Assembly (NCBI RefSeq): GCF_003010915.2 | Contig: NZ_CP028426.1 | Location: forward strand, 62,001 to 126,000 | DNA: 64,000 nt | Reading direction: 5' to 3' | Origin: Gulosibacter molinativorax | GTDB lineage: Bacteria > Actinomycetota > Actinomycetes > Actinomycetales > Microbacteriaceae | Shown here: positions 14,710 through 23,053 of the stretch, piece after piece | How the letters are laid out: every line of letters starts with the position of its first letter | How positions within the stretch are numbered: the stretch's first letter is position 1 | Translations under genes and position numbers: made by a program | Notes under the pieces: model-generated | Database searches by the model: none | What the model was told of the DNA's origin: nothing | Seen by the model: the letters and a program-made list of their open reading frames with translations, nothing else

Positions 14710-15975
14710 ATGACAAGCGAAAATGTTTCCTTCGAGCTGAAGAAGGAGCCGAAGAAGAAACCCAAGGTCGGGCTGCTGTTGCGCATCTTCATCGCGATTG
14801 TCCTGGCCGTGATCTTCGGACTGTTCGTCCCCGAGTGGATCGCGCGCATCTTCACGACGTTCAACGGCCTCTTCTCGCAGTTCCTCGGATTCCTCATCCC
14901 GTTGATCATTGTTGGACTCGTGACCCCAGCGATTGGCGAACTCGGCCGGGGCGCGGGGAAGTGGGTCGGCATCACCGCCTTGATCGCCTACACCTCGACG
15001 ATCTTCGCGGGCTTCCTCGCGCTCACGGTGTGTTGGTTCGTGTTGCCGAGGATGTTGTCGGGCGTAAGCGTCGGGCCGCTCGATAACCCCGAAGACAGCG
15101 CGCTCGCGCCGTACTTCTCGATCGAGATCGATCCGGTGTTCGGCGTCATGACGGCGCTCGTGCTGTCATTCTGTCTGGGTATCGGACTCACGTTCATCCG
15201 TCGTGGCACGCTACAGAAGGCGAGCGTCGAGTTCCGCACGATCATCGTGCGGATCATCGAAAAGGTCATCATCCCGCTCCTCCCGATCTATATCTTCGGG
15301 ATGTTCCTCGGCCTCACGATGAACGGCCAGATTTGGACGGTTGTCGGGACGTTCGCGGGCGTCATCGTCGTGGTGTTTGTGCTCACGGTGGTCGTGCTGG
15401 TGGTGCAGTACCTCGTGGCCGGCTGGGCGATGAAGAAGAACCCGTTCAAGATGCTCTGGAACATGATGCCGGCGTATATGACGGCGCTCGGGACGAGCTC
15501 GTCCGCGGCGACGATTCCGGTGACGCTCGAATCGACGCTCCGAAACGGCGTTCCGGGACCAATCGCATCCTTCGTCGTTCCGCTCTGCGCGACGATTCAC
15601 CTCGCCGGCTCGACGCTGAAGATCACGAGCTTCGCGATGGCCATCATGATCATCACGGGCCAGGGCCTCGACCTGTGGACGCTCGTCGGCTTCGTGTTCA
15701 TGCTCGGCGTCGTGATGATCGCGGCTCCCGGCGTGCCCGGCGGCGCAATCATGGCCGCGGTCGGCGTGCTGCAGTCGATGCTCGGCTTTGACGACGTGGC
15801 GGTCGGCCTCATGATCGCCAGCTACATCGCGATCGACTCCTTCGGTACCGCGACCAACGTCACGGGTGACGGCGCGATCGCCGCGATCATGGCGCGCATC
15901 ACGAAGGGCAAGGATTTCTCTTTTGGTGACGACGAGGAGGATGAGCGCGAGGCGGCTGAGGCCAAGGAGGCCTAG
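14710..15975 (+). CDS. Dicarboxylate/amino acid:cation symporter (DAACS family)
   Basis: Inner-membrane symporter of 421 residues related to GltP/DctA. A charged N-terminus (KKEPKKKPKVG) precedes eight transmembrane helices and two hairpins. The first hairpin has TALGTSSSAATIPVTLE (serine-rich motif) and the second, PGVPGGAIMAAVG; helix 8 has DSFGTATNVTGDGAIAA, the Asp/Asn residues that bind substrate and Na+. An acidic tail (DDEEDEREAAEAKEA) is unusual. ATG 14710 sits 6 nt after TACACT with no ribosome-binding site, consistent with leaderless expression; a longer frame from 14665 is rejected. Substrate (succinate, aspartate or glutamate) cannot be chosen from sequence alone. Confidence 0.88.
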   Translation: MTSENVSFELKKEPKKKPKVGLLLRIFIAIVLAVIFGLFVPEWIARIFTTFNGLFSQFLGFLIPLIIVGLVTPAIGELGRGAGKWVGITALIAYTSTIFAGFLALTVCWFVLPRMLSGVSVGPLDNPEDSALAPYFSIEIDPVFGVMTALVLSFCLGIGLTFIRRGTLQKASVEFRTIIVRIIEKVIIPLLPIYIFGMFLGLTMNGQIWTVVGTFAGVIVVVFVLTVVVLVVQYLVAGWAMKKNPFKMLWNMMPAYMTALGTSSSAATIPVTLESTLRNGVPGPIASFVVPLCATIHLAGSTLKITSFAMAIMIITGQGLDLWTLVGFVFMLGVVMIAAPGVPGGAIMAAVGVLQSMLGFDDVAVGLMIASYIAIDSFGTATNVTGDGAIAAIMARITKGKDFSFGDDEEDEREAAEAKEA

Positions 15976-16214
15976 CTCGAGCTCGACCCCAACTCCTGAT
16001 CGACGCGGTAGTGAAATACCGCGTCGATTGGTTTTCCGAAGACCTCGGCGATCTGGAAAGCCATCTCGAGCGAGGGCGAGTATTTCCCGCCCTCGATCGC
16101 ATTGATGGTCTGCCGGGTCACACCGATGCGGCGTGCCAGCTCGGCCTGCGTCATCTCGTCATTCGCGAACCGTAGGGCCCGGATGGTGTTCGTGACTCGA
16201 GTCTTCTCGGTCAT
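15972..16214 (-). CDS. Small XRE-family transcriptional regulator
   Basis: An 80-residue DNA-binding protein, nearly all helix-turn-helix: QAELARRIGVTRQTINAIEG with the family phrase GGKYSPSLEMAFQIAEVFG. This subgroup (YgzD-like) typically sits next to a small membrane protein gene, as here. The ATG (16214) overlaps the TGA of the upstream membrane gene as ATGA, so translation is coupled. Its stop overlaps the symporter stop by 4 nt on the opposite strand. It probably autoregulates the membrane cluster; an operator was not located. Confidence 0.88.
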   Translation of the reverse strand: MTEKTRVTNTIRALRFANDEMTQAELARRIGVTRQTINAIEGGKYSPSLEMAFQIAEVFGKPIDAVFHYRVDQELGSSSS

Positions 16215-16636
16215 TCCGCGGCCGAACGACGGTAGGTGATGATGCGGATGACCGACGACACGACCGCGTACAGCACGAAGGCGAGGTAGATCACGTTCGC
16301 GATCCAAAAGTGGGGCAGCTCGATCATCGCGAAGATGAGGGCGAGGATCGCGCCCGCGATCACGAGCGACTGGCCGATCATGTCGCCGAGGCGCGAGATC
16401 TCACGGTCGCGAACATCCGTGTGCGTGTCGCCTTTACCCGAGAACGCGCCGAGCGTAATTCCACCAATGATGCCGATGACCACGGCCGCGCCAATCGAGC
16501 CGAGCAGCGGAAGTTGGTAGGCGGTCTGCTCGAGCGGCGCCCCGCCGGCAAGGCTGAGCACGACGATCACGTAGACGAGATACACGACGATCGCGGTGCT
16601 GCCGTAAAACCAGGCGTTTTTCTCTTGGTAGCTCAA
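16211..16636 (-). CDS. Four-helix membrane protein of an XRE-linked operon
   Basis: A 141-residue membrane protein with four predicted helices (about 10-30, 45-65, 88-106, 113-132) and a basic C-terminus (ITYRRSAAE). It starts at TTG 16636, which overlaps the stop of the upstream gene as TTGA, with GAAAGG 10 nt before it. No catalytic motif. The pairing with a YgzD-type XRE regulator recurs in many bacteria; the function is unknown. Confidence 0.75.
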   Translation of the reverse strand: MSYQEKNAWFYGSTAIVVYLVYVIVVLSLAGGAPLEQTAYQLPLLGSIGAAVVIGIIGGITLGAFSGKGDTHTDVRDREISRLGDMIGQSLVIAGAILALIFAMIELPHFWIANVIYLAFVLYAVVSSVIRIITYRRSAAE

Positions 16637-17220
16637 GCGGGGGCCTTTCGGTGAAGTCGGGGGTAAAGGATCAACCAAATCATGAGAACGACCTCGCCGA
16701 TGAACGTGACGCTCGAAAGCTCGAATTCCGCGTCGAAGAACGGCAGGACGGCCGAATCGACGAGGTAGCCCAGACCCGCGAGGCCGACGAGCGAGATGAT
16801 CCAGATCGGGACCGTGCGCCTTGCCAGGCCGAGCGCGCACACCGCGAGCAGGTGCATCCCGAACACGACAAGCGCGATGCTCCAGATCGTGTTGAAGAGC
16901 GCGACGTCGCCGAGAAATAGCGGCACGGTGGCGAGTGCGAGCCCGGCGGCGTACAGGACGCGCAGGCCGGCTGTGACCTGGGCGAGCCGGCTGCTGGCGG
17001 GGTCGAGGATCCGGGGGAGTGTCACCGCAACGACGATGTCGAGAATCGCGACGAGCACGAAGACCGCCGCGGCTGCCGTGAATGCACCGGCGGGAATGAG
17101 CGCGAAATTGGCGATCGGCGCAGCGATCGCGAGCACGAGTAGGCCGTAGCCAGAGGTGAGCGCGTCGCGGTTGACGCGTGATAGGGCGTGAGGGGTGCGT
17201 GTGGCGACTTGGGCGGACAT
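16633..17220 (-). CDS. Six-helix membrane protein (DUF4386-like)
   Basis: A 195-residue integral membrane protein with six or so hydrophobic helices and the segment LRVLYAAGLALATVPLFL followed by GMHLLAVCALGLARR, which resembles DUF4386. The ATG has AGGAG 5 nt upstream. It leads a tightly coupled run with the next two genes (TTGA and ATGA overlaps). Upstream is an AT-rich 90-bp stretch containing two TTTAC words 22 bp apart on the minus strand, a possible regulator target. Role unknown. Confidence 0.7.
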   Translation of the reverse strand: MSAQVATRTPHALSRVNRDALTSGYGLLVLAIAAPIANFALIPAGAFTAAAAVFVLVAILDIVVAVTLPRILDPASSRLAQVTAGLRVLYAAGLALATVPLFLGDVALFNTIWSIALVVFGMHLLAVCALGLARRTVPIWIISLVGLAGLGYLVDSAVLPFFDAEFELSSVTFIGEVVLMIWLILYPRLHRKAPA

Positions 17221-17310
17221 GACGTCTCCTGAGGTCGGATTACCAATACCTCAAAGGTAAAGCATATTTGACGTTATGTAAAGAAATCCATACATGAAGT
17301 CAGCTGTGCT

Positions 17311-17835
17311 TTACTCTTCCGGGGGGAGGTGTTGCTCCACCCAGGCCAGCGCCGTCCGGGTCGTGGCGAGGCCGTATTGCAGTGTTGCCATCTGGTATTT
17401 CGCGACGTCCGCGTACTGCTCGGGCACCTCCAGTGCGGAGATCTCCACCTCGGCCTTCGCGAGATTGTCGTGATCCTCGCGGATGCGGCGCTCGATATTG
17501 CGCGCGACCGTCGGTCGATCGCTTGGGTCCAGGAGTCCTAGGAAGTAGGAGCGCGACAGTGCACCCACCTCGTAGTTGTTCCCGGTGATCTCCTCGAGCA
17601 TCCACGCGTGAAACTCGTCGCGCCCGCTCTCGGTGATCGAGTACACCTTCTTACCGCGAGGGCCGGTGGATGCCTCGGCCTCGATGTGGCCACTGGTGAG
17701 CAACTGGTCGAGTGCGCGCTTGATGCTGCCGGTACTGGCGCTGTAGAACAGCGAGACTCCCGCTTCGAAGCTTTTCGTGAGCTCGTACAGGCTCTGCGGC
17801 CAAAGCATGAGGAGTCCGAGGATGACGTGGGCCAT
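17311..17835 (-). CDS. PadR-family transcriptional regulator
   Basis: A 174-residue regulator: the N-terminal winged helix (VILGLLMLWPQSLYELTK, STGSIKRALDQLLTSGHIEAE, GKKVYSITESGRDEF) followed by the C-terminal helical dimerisation domain (about 95-170). PadR proteins normally repress a neighbouring gene in response to small hydrophobic ligands. Here the divergent serine hydrolase gene starts 88 bp away and a palindrome lies between; the membrane cluster downstream on the same strand is another candidate target. Ligand unknown. Confidence 0.88.
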   Translation of the reverse strand: MAHVILGLLMLWPQSLYELTKSFEAGVSLFYSASTGSIKRALDQLLTSGHIEAEASTGPRGKKVYSITESGRDEFHAWMLEEITGNNYEVGALSRSYFLGLLDPSDRPTVARNIERRIREDHDNLAKAEVEISALEVPEQYADVAKYQMATLQYGLATTRTALAWVEQHLPPEE

Positions 17836-17874
17836 GTTGCTGAGTCTAGTTCTGGCGAATTTGTAATGGTACTA

Positions 17875-17888
17875 TTAGATAGGTCTAA
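17875..17888. promoter_or_regulatory. Candidate PadR operator in the divergent promoter region
   Basis: TTAGATAGGTCTAA has perfect 5-bp arms around a 4-bp spacer and lies between the divergent padR and serine hydrolase genes, close to a TATAAC -10-like word (17892-17897) for the plus-strand gene. Placement fits an autoregulatory operator; nothing more is shown. Confidence 0.4.
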
Positions 17889-17922
17889 GAGATATAACGC
17901 GGACTCTGTCTGGAAGGTCATC

Positions 17923-19014
17923 ATGGATGCTCACACCGCAACTCGACGAATCGCCAAGTCCATCGAAGCCACAACGAGCAAGAGGTTTCCCGTCGTCCCC
18001 GTAGCGCTGGTTTCGGGGCCGAGCGTCGACTTGGTCACGGGAGATCCCGACCAGCCCTTCTTTATCGCGAGCATCGACAAGGTCATGATCGCGGTGCTGA
18101 TCGCGCAGCTCCTCGATGAGGACTCGTTCGCGCTCGATGCGCCGATCGGTGGTCTGGTGCTTGCGGCCGACTTGCAGCCGCTGCCGGCGGCGAAGAGAAT
18201 CGACAACGCGCGCGACGTGACCGTTCGGCACCTGCTTTCGCACACATCCGGCCTGCCCGATGTAGTGCTGCCGCCGGACGGCTATGACAGGCCGAGTTCG
18301 ATTGAGAACCTTGTCGCACATCCGGCACACGTCTGGACGCTCGCGGAATTCTTGCAGCAGGCAGAGGGGCTCCCGTCGATTGGTCGGCCAGGCGAGAAGT
18401 TTCTCTACAGCGACACCGCATATTTTCTGCTGATCCGGATCATTGAGGAGGCCAGAGGTAAGCCATTTGGCGAGGTCCTGCGGGAGCGCATCCTAGAGCC
18501 AGCGCACATGCGTGACACCGCTGACTGGCTCGTGCCTGATGATGCGACGCTTAAGCGGCTGCTGCCGAACCTGGCGCCGTTCTGGCTCAGCGCGTCGCGG
18601 CGCGCGATCACACCGGGTCAAGACGACAGCCGGGCCCTGGTGCCAAACATCATCCTGGCAAATGGCGTTGGCGTGGTCTCGACCGCGAACGACCTCGTCC
18701 GCTTTCAGCGTGAACTCCACGGTGGACGGCTATGCGATACGAAGTGGTTGCAGCTATTCGCTGAAGGAAAATCGCAGCTTCGTCGGGGGATCTACTACGG
18801 CAACGGCATGGTGTCGCTGCGCTTCGGCGAGTTCTGGCCACTCATGCGCGGGTACCCGACGCCCTCCGGGGGCCTCGGGTACACCGCGACGCACATGTTC
18901 TACTATCCGAAGCAGCGAACGCACGTCATCTTGAATTACCACGCGCATCAGCGGATGCAGGCGAGCTTCCAGATGCATATTCGGCTCGCGGGGCTTATTA
19001 ACCGGTTTGGGTAG
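17923..19014 (+). CDS. Beta-lactamase-fold serine hydrolase
   Basis: A 363-residue member of the class C beta-lactamase / DD-peptidase / esterase superfamily. The nucleophile motif is SIDK (about residue 43), the second motif is YSD (about 166-168), where most relatives have YxN, HTSGLPDV precedes it, and a Gly-rich strand PSGGLGYTATHM may replace the KTG/HxG motif. No signal peptide is present, so the enzyme should be cytoplasmic, arguing for an esterase or amidase. ATG 17923 has GGAAGG five bases upstream; a longer frame starting inside padR antisense is rejected. It converges on the next gene with a 17-nt overlap. Substrate unknown. Confidence 0.82.
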   Translation: MDAHTATRRIAKSIEATTSKRFPVVPVALVSGPSVDLVTGDPDQPFFIASIDKVMIAVLIAQLLDEDSFALDAPIGGLVLAADLQPLPAAKRIDNARDVTVRHLLSHTSGLPDVVLPPDGYDRPSSIENLVAHPAHVWTLAEFLQQAEGLPSIGRPGEKFLYSDTAYFLLIRIIEEARGKPFGEVLRERILEPAHMRDTADWLVPDDATLKRLLPNLAPFWLSASRRAITPGQDDSRALVPNIILANGVGVVSTANDLVRFQRELHGGRLCDTKWLQLFAEGKSQLRRGIYYGNGMVSLRFGEFWPLMRGYPTPSGGLGYTATHMFYYPKQRTHVILNYHAHQRMQASFQMHIRLAGLINRFG

Positions 19015-19657
19015 CGACTTTGGGCTGGGGCTTCGCGGTTGTGGATGCGCTGGTTGGCATCACGCCGACGAGCGCGAGCCCGACGCCGGTAACCACCTCC
19101 ACGAGTCCCGGGTGTGCCCAGCGCGGGGCAGCAATCCCGACGACAATCAGTAACAGCAGCGCAGGCACCACGCCCAAGAGCACCCGGCTGCCCACCCCGA
19201 GCGGATTGCGGCGAATGAGCGCGAAACCGAGTGCAGCCGCGAACACGAATGTGCCAAGGAACGCGGGCGTCGTCACCCAATTCGAGAATTCGAGGAGGAA
19301 CCCCGATTGTTTCGGGATTCGGGCGAAGATCGACAACGGTTCGGCCACGAGGAACGCGAGTGCCATCGCGGCGCTCGTGACGATGAGTGCGATCCGCATG
19401 ATGCGTGCGAAGACGTTCGTTTCGGCGAATCGTGAGCGTTCGTTGACGAGCACCACGATGATCGTGACGTACGCGATCCCGTGCACGAGGGCCATCGCGA
19501 GTGACGCGCTCGCGAGACCTCCGGTCAACGGGTCAGGAGCGCTCCCCGGAATAATGGAATCGCCGGTCGTGCCTTGAACGATCGCATCGGTGATGGCGAT
19601 GGCTCCGAGCGCGAGGTTCGCAACGAGGGCGACGAAATGAGACTTGGACAATCGCAC
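18998..19657 (-). CDS. Integral membrane protein, about six helices
   Basis: A 219-residue hydrophobic protein with six predicted helices and a disordered C-terminal tail (STTAKPQPKVATQTG). It begins at GTG 19657 with GGAGG 8 nt upstream; an ATG further upstream lacks such a site. No known domain was recognised. It is monocistronic, divergent from the histidine kinase gene, and overlaps the serine hydrolase gene end to end. Confidence 0.68.
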   Translation of the reverse strand: MRLSKSHFVALVANLALGAIAITDAIVQGTTGDSIIPGSAPDPLTGGLASASLAMALVHGIAYVTIIVVLVNERSRFAETNVFARIMRIALIVTSAAMALAFLVAEPLSIFARIPKQSGFLLEFSNWVTTPAFLGTFVFAAALGFALIRRNPLGVGSRVLLGVVPALLLLIVVGIAAPRWAHPGLVEVVTGVGLALVGVMPTSASTTAKPQPKVATQTG

Positions 19658-19829
19658 GATGATGACCTCCGTGTCATGAGCCCGTGGTCGGGCTGCGTGA
19701 GGCCAGAGTAGGAACGTGAAGGCGTCCGCCACCTCGCTCGAACAGCACCGAGTTTGCCTGCGGCGCGGAGGAATCAGGGTCGTTCTTTTTGATGAGGTCG
19801 ATGTCTGTTCCGCGTGTCATTCTGAGGGT

Positions 19830-21437
19830 ATGAATGCCCGCCGCATCGCTGCTGCCGCACTGCTTGTGGCGATGGTCGTTGGCGGGTATTTCTTGGGCGC
19901 CGCAGAATCGGGAAGCGCGCTGAACGGTGTGTTCGTGGCGGTCGTTGCCACCCTCGTTTGGGTGCTGGGCGTGATCATTGCTCGAGCCCTGAAACGGTCA
20001 AGGGATGCGCGACGCGCCGCACGAGAGATACTCGCGCTCGATGACCACGCGATGATCGAGCGGTCGGTGGCGGATGAACGACGGCGGCTCGCCGAGGAAA
20101 CGGACCGGCAGCTACGCGCCACGCTGGCCGAGATTGCGGCGACTTCCGCGGAACACCAGCGGGATTCCGCGTCGGACCTTGGAGCCGTCGCGAGGAGCGT
20201 GCATCGCGCGAGCCGTGAGGCAACTGCGGAGCTGCGTCGGCAGCTGGGCCTCCTTCGATCTGCCGAACAGTCCCCAGCGAGTGGGTCGACCGAGGCTCGG
20301 CATCGCGGCTGGGCACCGCGCTATGCGGATGCCATTGTCACGGTCATCGTCGTGGTGATGGCGCTCGCCGAGGGCGCGCCCTACTTTGGCTCTGCCTTCT
20401 ACGCTGGCGCCTGGTCGGCAGCCAGTACGGCGCTCGCGTCGTCGACAACACTCATGTGGCGCAAGGCACCCGAGGCCGGCGCCATTGCGTCGGGAGTTGT
20501 CTGGCTCGGTGCTGCGCTCCTCGGTGCCCCAGTCGTCGGCGGTCTCTGGGTGTTCGCGAACTTCGGTCTGCTGGCCTATGGCGTCGCGGCCCGGGCGCGC
20601 ATCTGGGTTGCCCTCGGCACGCTAGTTGCGTTCGCCCTCGCGATCGGAATCGCGACGTGGCTGGTCGAGCCGCTCAACGTGCCAATAAATCTGCTGACCA
20701 TTGCCGTCGGCGCCATGGTGGGATTCGTCGTGCGCTGGTCTCGAGTCAGAGTTGAGTCGGCGCGGCGGTCTGAGCGGAAGCGCTCGGAGGCATTGCGGCC
20801 GCAGATCGAGCAGGCGATCTCCACTGAGCGGGGCGGATTCGCGCGGGAGTTGCACGACACCGTTTCGCATGCCGTGGGCGTGATTGCAATGCAAGCCGGC
20901 GCCGCCGAGGTATCTTTGCCGGAGCATCCTGAACGGTCGCGCGCGGCGCTCGCGGTCGCGCATGAGACCGCGGTCGAGTCGCTAGCCGAGTTGAACCGCC
21001 CCCGTGGCGGTGCCAGTGCGAGTGTTGAAGCGTCGTCGGCAGCCGAGGCTGGCGCAGGTCTGAGCGAATCCGAACGGCTTCACGCTCTCATCGACCGGTT
21101 TCGTAAGGCTGGACTCGAGGTGACCTATCGCGGGGATGCGGTGCCGGAGAAGCTGCAGCCGCTTGTGCTCAGAGTCATCCTGGAGGGACTCACGAACGTT
21201 CTTCGCCACGCGGAAACGGCGTCCGCGACGGTGTCGATTTCGCGCGAGCCCGAGAATCTTCGTATTTCTGTGGCGAATGGTGGGCGGCCGCGGGACGCGC
21301 CGCATCCGCACGGTTTCGGCCTGGTGGGCCTGCGCGAGCGAGTTGAGCTGGCGGGCGGGGCCTTCACTGCCGGGCCGGGTACGGTCGAAGGATTCCAACT
21401 CGAGGCCATCGTGCCGTTGGAGAGGAGCGCGGCATGA
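19830..21437 (+). CDS. NarL-type sensor histidine kinase with an extra His-less DHp-like domain
   Basis: A 535-residue membrane kinase. Order: one or two N-terminal helices (1-45), a helical domain (about 60-150), four or more helices (about 165-300), HisKA_3 with ARELHDTVSHAVGVIA (His 342), and HATPase_c ending GFGLVGLRERVELAGG. The first helical domain aligns by eye with HisKA_3 (ERRRLAEETDRQL, then REATAELRRQLGLLR, the canonical helix-2 end) but has Asp at the His position (residue 92). Conversely the second domain has a poor helix 2 (ESLAELNRPRGG). Its stop overlaps the response regulator start as ATGA. Signal unknown. Confidence 0.85.
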   Translation: MNARRIAAAALLVAMVVGGYFLGAAESGSALNGVFVAVVATLVWVLGVIIARALKRSRDARRAAREILALDDHAMIERSVADERRRLAEETDRQLRATLAEIAATSAEHQRDSASDLGAVARSVHRASREATAELRRQLGLLRSAEQSPASGSTEARHRGWAPRYADAIVTVIVVVMALAEGAPYFGSAFYAGAWSAASTALASSTTLMWRKAPEAGAIASGVVWLGAALLGAPVVGGLWVFANFGLLAYGVAARARIWVALGTLVAFALAIGIATWLVEPLNVPINLLTIAVGAMVGFVVRWSRVRVESARRSERKRSEALRPQIEQAISTERGGFARELHDTVSHAVGVIAMQAGAAEVSLPEHPERSRAALAVAHETAVESLAELNRPRGGASASVEASSAAEAGAGLSESERLHALIDRFRKAGLEVTYRGDAVPEKLQPLVLRVILEGLTNVLRHAETASATVSISREPENLRISVANGGRPRDAPHPHGFGLVGLRERVELAGGAFTAGPGTVEGFQLEAIVPLERSAA

Positions 21438-22096
21438 GCATCCGCATCGTCATCGTCGACGACAACGCTCTGCTGCGGGCGGGGCTCGCGACGGTGCTCG
21501 ACATCGATCCGGAGTTCGAGGTCGTCGGTGAGGCCGCGAGTGGGCCGGAGGGTGTGTACCGTGCGACTGAGCTGCAACCGGATGTCGTCCTCATGGACGT
21601 CGAAATGCCGGGCGGGGATGGAATCACCGCGACCCGCGAGCTCGTCACGAGGTTTCCCGACCTGCGCATCCTGATTCTGACGATGTTCGATCTGGACGAG
21701 TATGTCGCGGAGGGATTGCGTGCGGGCGCGGCGGGGTTCCTGCTGAAGACCACGGAACCGCAGGCGCTGCTTCGGGCGGTGAGGGATTGCGCAGTGGGGG
21801 AGACGCCACTGAGTCCGCGCGTGCTTGAGCGGCTTGTCGAGAATTTCATTGACCGGCCTGCGGAGCCCGAGCCGCCGCCCGGCTACGAGCTGCTGACCGA
21901 CCGCGAGCGCGACGTCTTGCTCTCGCTGGCCGAGGGCCGCTCGAACGCGGAGGTCGCGGCCCATCTGCACCTCGCCGAGACGACCGTCAAGACACATGTC
22001 GCGCAGGTGCTGTTCAAACTCGGGGTGCGTGACCGGATGCAGGCAGCGGTGTTGGTGCATCGGGCCGGGCTCGTTGGTCGTGACAAGCAGCGTTGA
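21434..22096 (+). CDS. NarL/LuxR-type response regulator
   Basis: A 220-residue regulator: receiver domain (1-120) with acidic pair DDN, phosphoacceptor in DVVLMDVEMPGGDG (Asp near residue 54), Thr and Lys (TMFD, LLKTTEP), then a GerE helix-turn-helix (LTDRERDVLLSLAEGRSNAE, ETTVKTHVAQVLFKLGVRDR). It is coupled to the upstream kinase by a 4-nt overlap. Its targets are unknown; the small ORF and membrane hydrolase gene downstream are candidates. Confidence 0.93.
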   Translation: MSIRIVIVDDNALLRAGLATVLDIDPEFEVVGEAASGPEGVYRATELQPDVVLMDVEMPGGDGITATRELVTRFPDLRILILTMFDLDEYVAEGLRAGAAGFLLKTTEPQALLRAVRDCAVGETPLSPRVLERLVENFIDRPAEPEPPPGYELLTDRERDVLLSLAEGRSNAEVAAHLHLAETTVKTHVAQVLFKLGVRDRMQAAVLVHRAGLVGRDKQR

Positions 22097-22203
22097 GCGC
22101 AGTACCGCTGTCGCGTCCAGTCACAGTGACATGTGATGTTGACATGTAACTGTATCAGGTGCGAGAATGGTGGCACCTGCTCGTCAACGATTCGGGGCTA
22201 GCA

Positions 22204-22317
22204 ATGTGGCACCTCATTTTCGTTTCAGTACACGTCCTCTCAGCCGCTACGGCGCTGGTATTCGGATTCATCGCCCATCGTCGGCCGCACGCCAGCGCGT
22301 CAGTGGAGGTGACCTAG
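22204..22317 (+). CDS. 37-residue single-helix membrane peptide
   Basis: A short frame encodes MWHLIFVSVHVLSAATALVF followed by GFIAHRRPHASASVEVT. Residues 1-24 form one transmembrane helix and the tail is basic. The end of the frame carries GGAGGTG, which is the ribosome-binding site of the next gene, starting 4 nt after this stop, so the two are coupled. The helix resembles the first helix of DUF2306-type proteins and may be a truncated remnant. No ribosome-binding site of its own is obvious, so confidence is moderate. Confidence 0.45.
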   Translation: MWHLIFVSVHVLSAATALVFGFIAHRRPHASASVEVT

Positions 22318-22320
22318 ACC

Positions 22321-23025
22321 ATGTTTGCCGGTCATTACGGCGTTGCGCTCGCAGCCAAAGCCGTTCGGGGCGATCTGCCGCTCGGCGGACTCTTCATCGC
22401 AACCCAAGCCATGGACATCGCGAACTCGGTCCTGCTGCTGACAGGGTTAGAGCGAATCCGTATTCACGCCGAAGCCACGGGCGCTGAAGCCGTCGAGACG
22501 ACTTACGCGCCATGGAGTCATAGCCTCCCTGGCGCGACCGTTCTTGCCGCGGTGATGGCGCTACTCATTACCCTTGCATTGCGTCGACGGCGGCAACGCT
22601 TGATGGCCGCGGTCCTCGTTGCACTCGTGGTTGTGAGCCATTGGCTGCTTGATGTCTTGGCGCATCCCGACGGCATCCCGGTGATCGATCACAGCGTGGA
22701 AGTCGGCCTGGGTATGCCGTTGGTGGTGTCGATCGTCGTGGAGTCTGTGCTGCTGTTGGTTGGACTCGCCTTCTACATTCGCGCGACGCGTCCGGTGAAT
22801 GCGCTTGGACGATTCGGTATGCCCACCTTCGTGGTCGCAGTGGCCGCGTTCAATATCTATGTCGCAACCTCGACGGCGCCGGCGACTGTCACACTTGTAG
22901 CACTGTCAACGTTGGCCGCGCATGTCCTGTTCGCGGTTGTTGCCTGGTGGCTCGATCGCCAGCGCATCCCCGCATCGAAGCGAGCCCGCTCCGATGCCCA
23001 TGCCCTCGCCGTTGACGTGCCATGA
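22321..23025 (+). CDS. Membrane-bound metal-dependent hydrolase-like protein (YdjM fold)
   Basis: A 234-residue polytopic membrane protein. Conserved polar residues lie in the pattern of the YdjM/DUF457 family: MFAGHYGVALAAK at the start (His 5), a QAMDIANS segment, WSHSLPGA (about residue 66) and HWLLDVLAHPDGIPV (about 103-117). These His and Asp residues could bind metal at the membrane surface. GGAGGTG gives the start. The 3' end overlaps an inverted repeat that precedes the next gene. Substrate unknown, possibly a phospholipid. Confidence 0.8.
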   Translation: MFAGHYGVALAAKAVRGDLPLGGLFIATQAMDIANSVLLLTGLERIRIHAEATGAEAVETTYAPWSHSLPGATVLAAVMALLITLALRRRRQRLMAAVLVALVVVSHWLLDVLAHPDGIPVIDHSVEVGLGMPLVVSIVVESVLLLVGLAFYIRATRPVNALGRFGMPTFVVAVAAFNIYVATSTAPATVTLVALSTLAAHVLFAVVAWWLDRQRIPASKRARSDAHALAVDVP

Positions 23026-23041
23026 TATTGAGCACGTCAAC
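23011..23041. promoter_or_regulatory. Perfect 9-bp inverted repeat before padR
   Basis: GTTGACGTG (23011-23019) and CACGTCAAC (23033-23041) are exact inverted copies 13 bp apart, covering the end of the upstream coding region and the space just before the PadR gene (start 23054). The position, overlapping a likely promoter, suits an autoregulatory operator; as RNA it would fold a hairpin close to the ribosome-binding site. Either reading is inference. Confidence 0.5.
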
Positions 23042-23053
23042 GAAAGGGGACCT

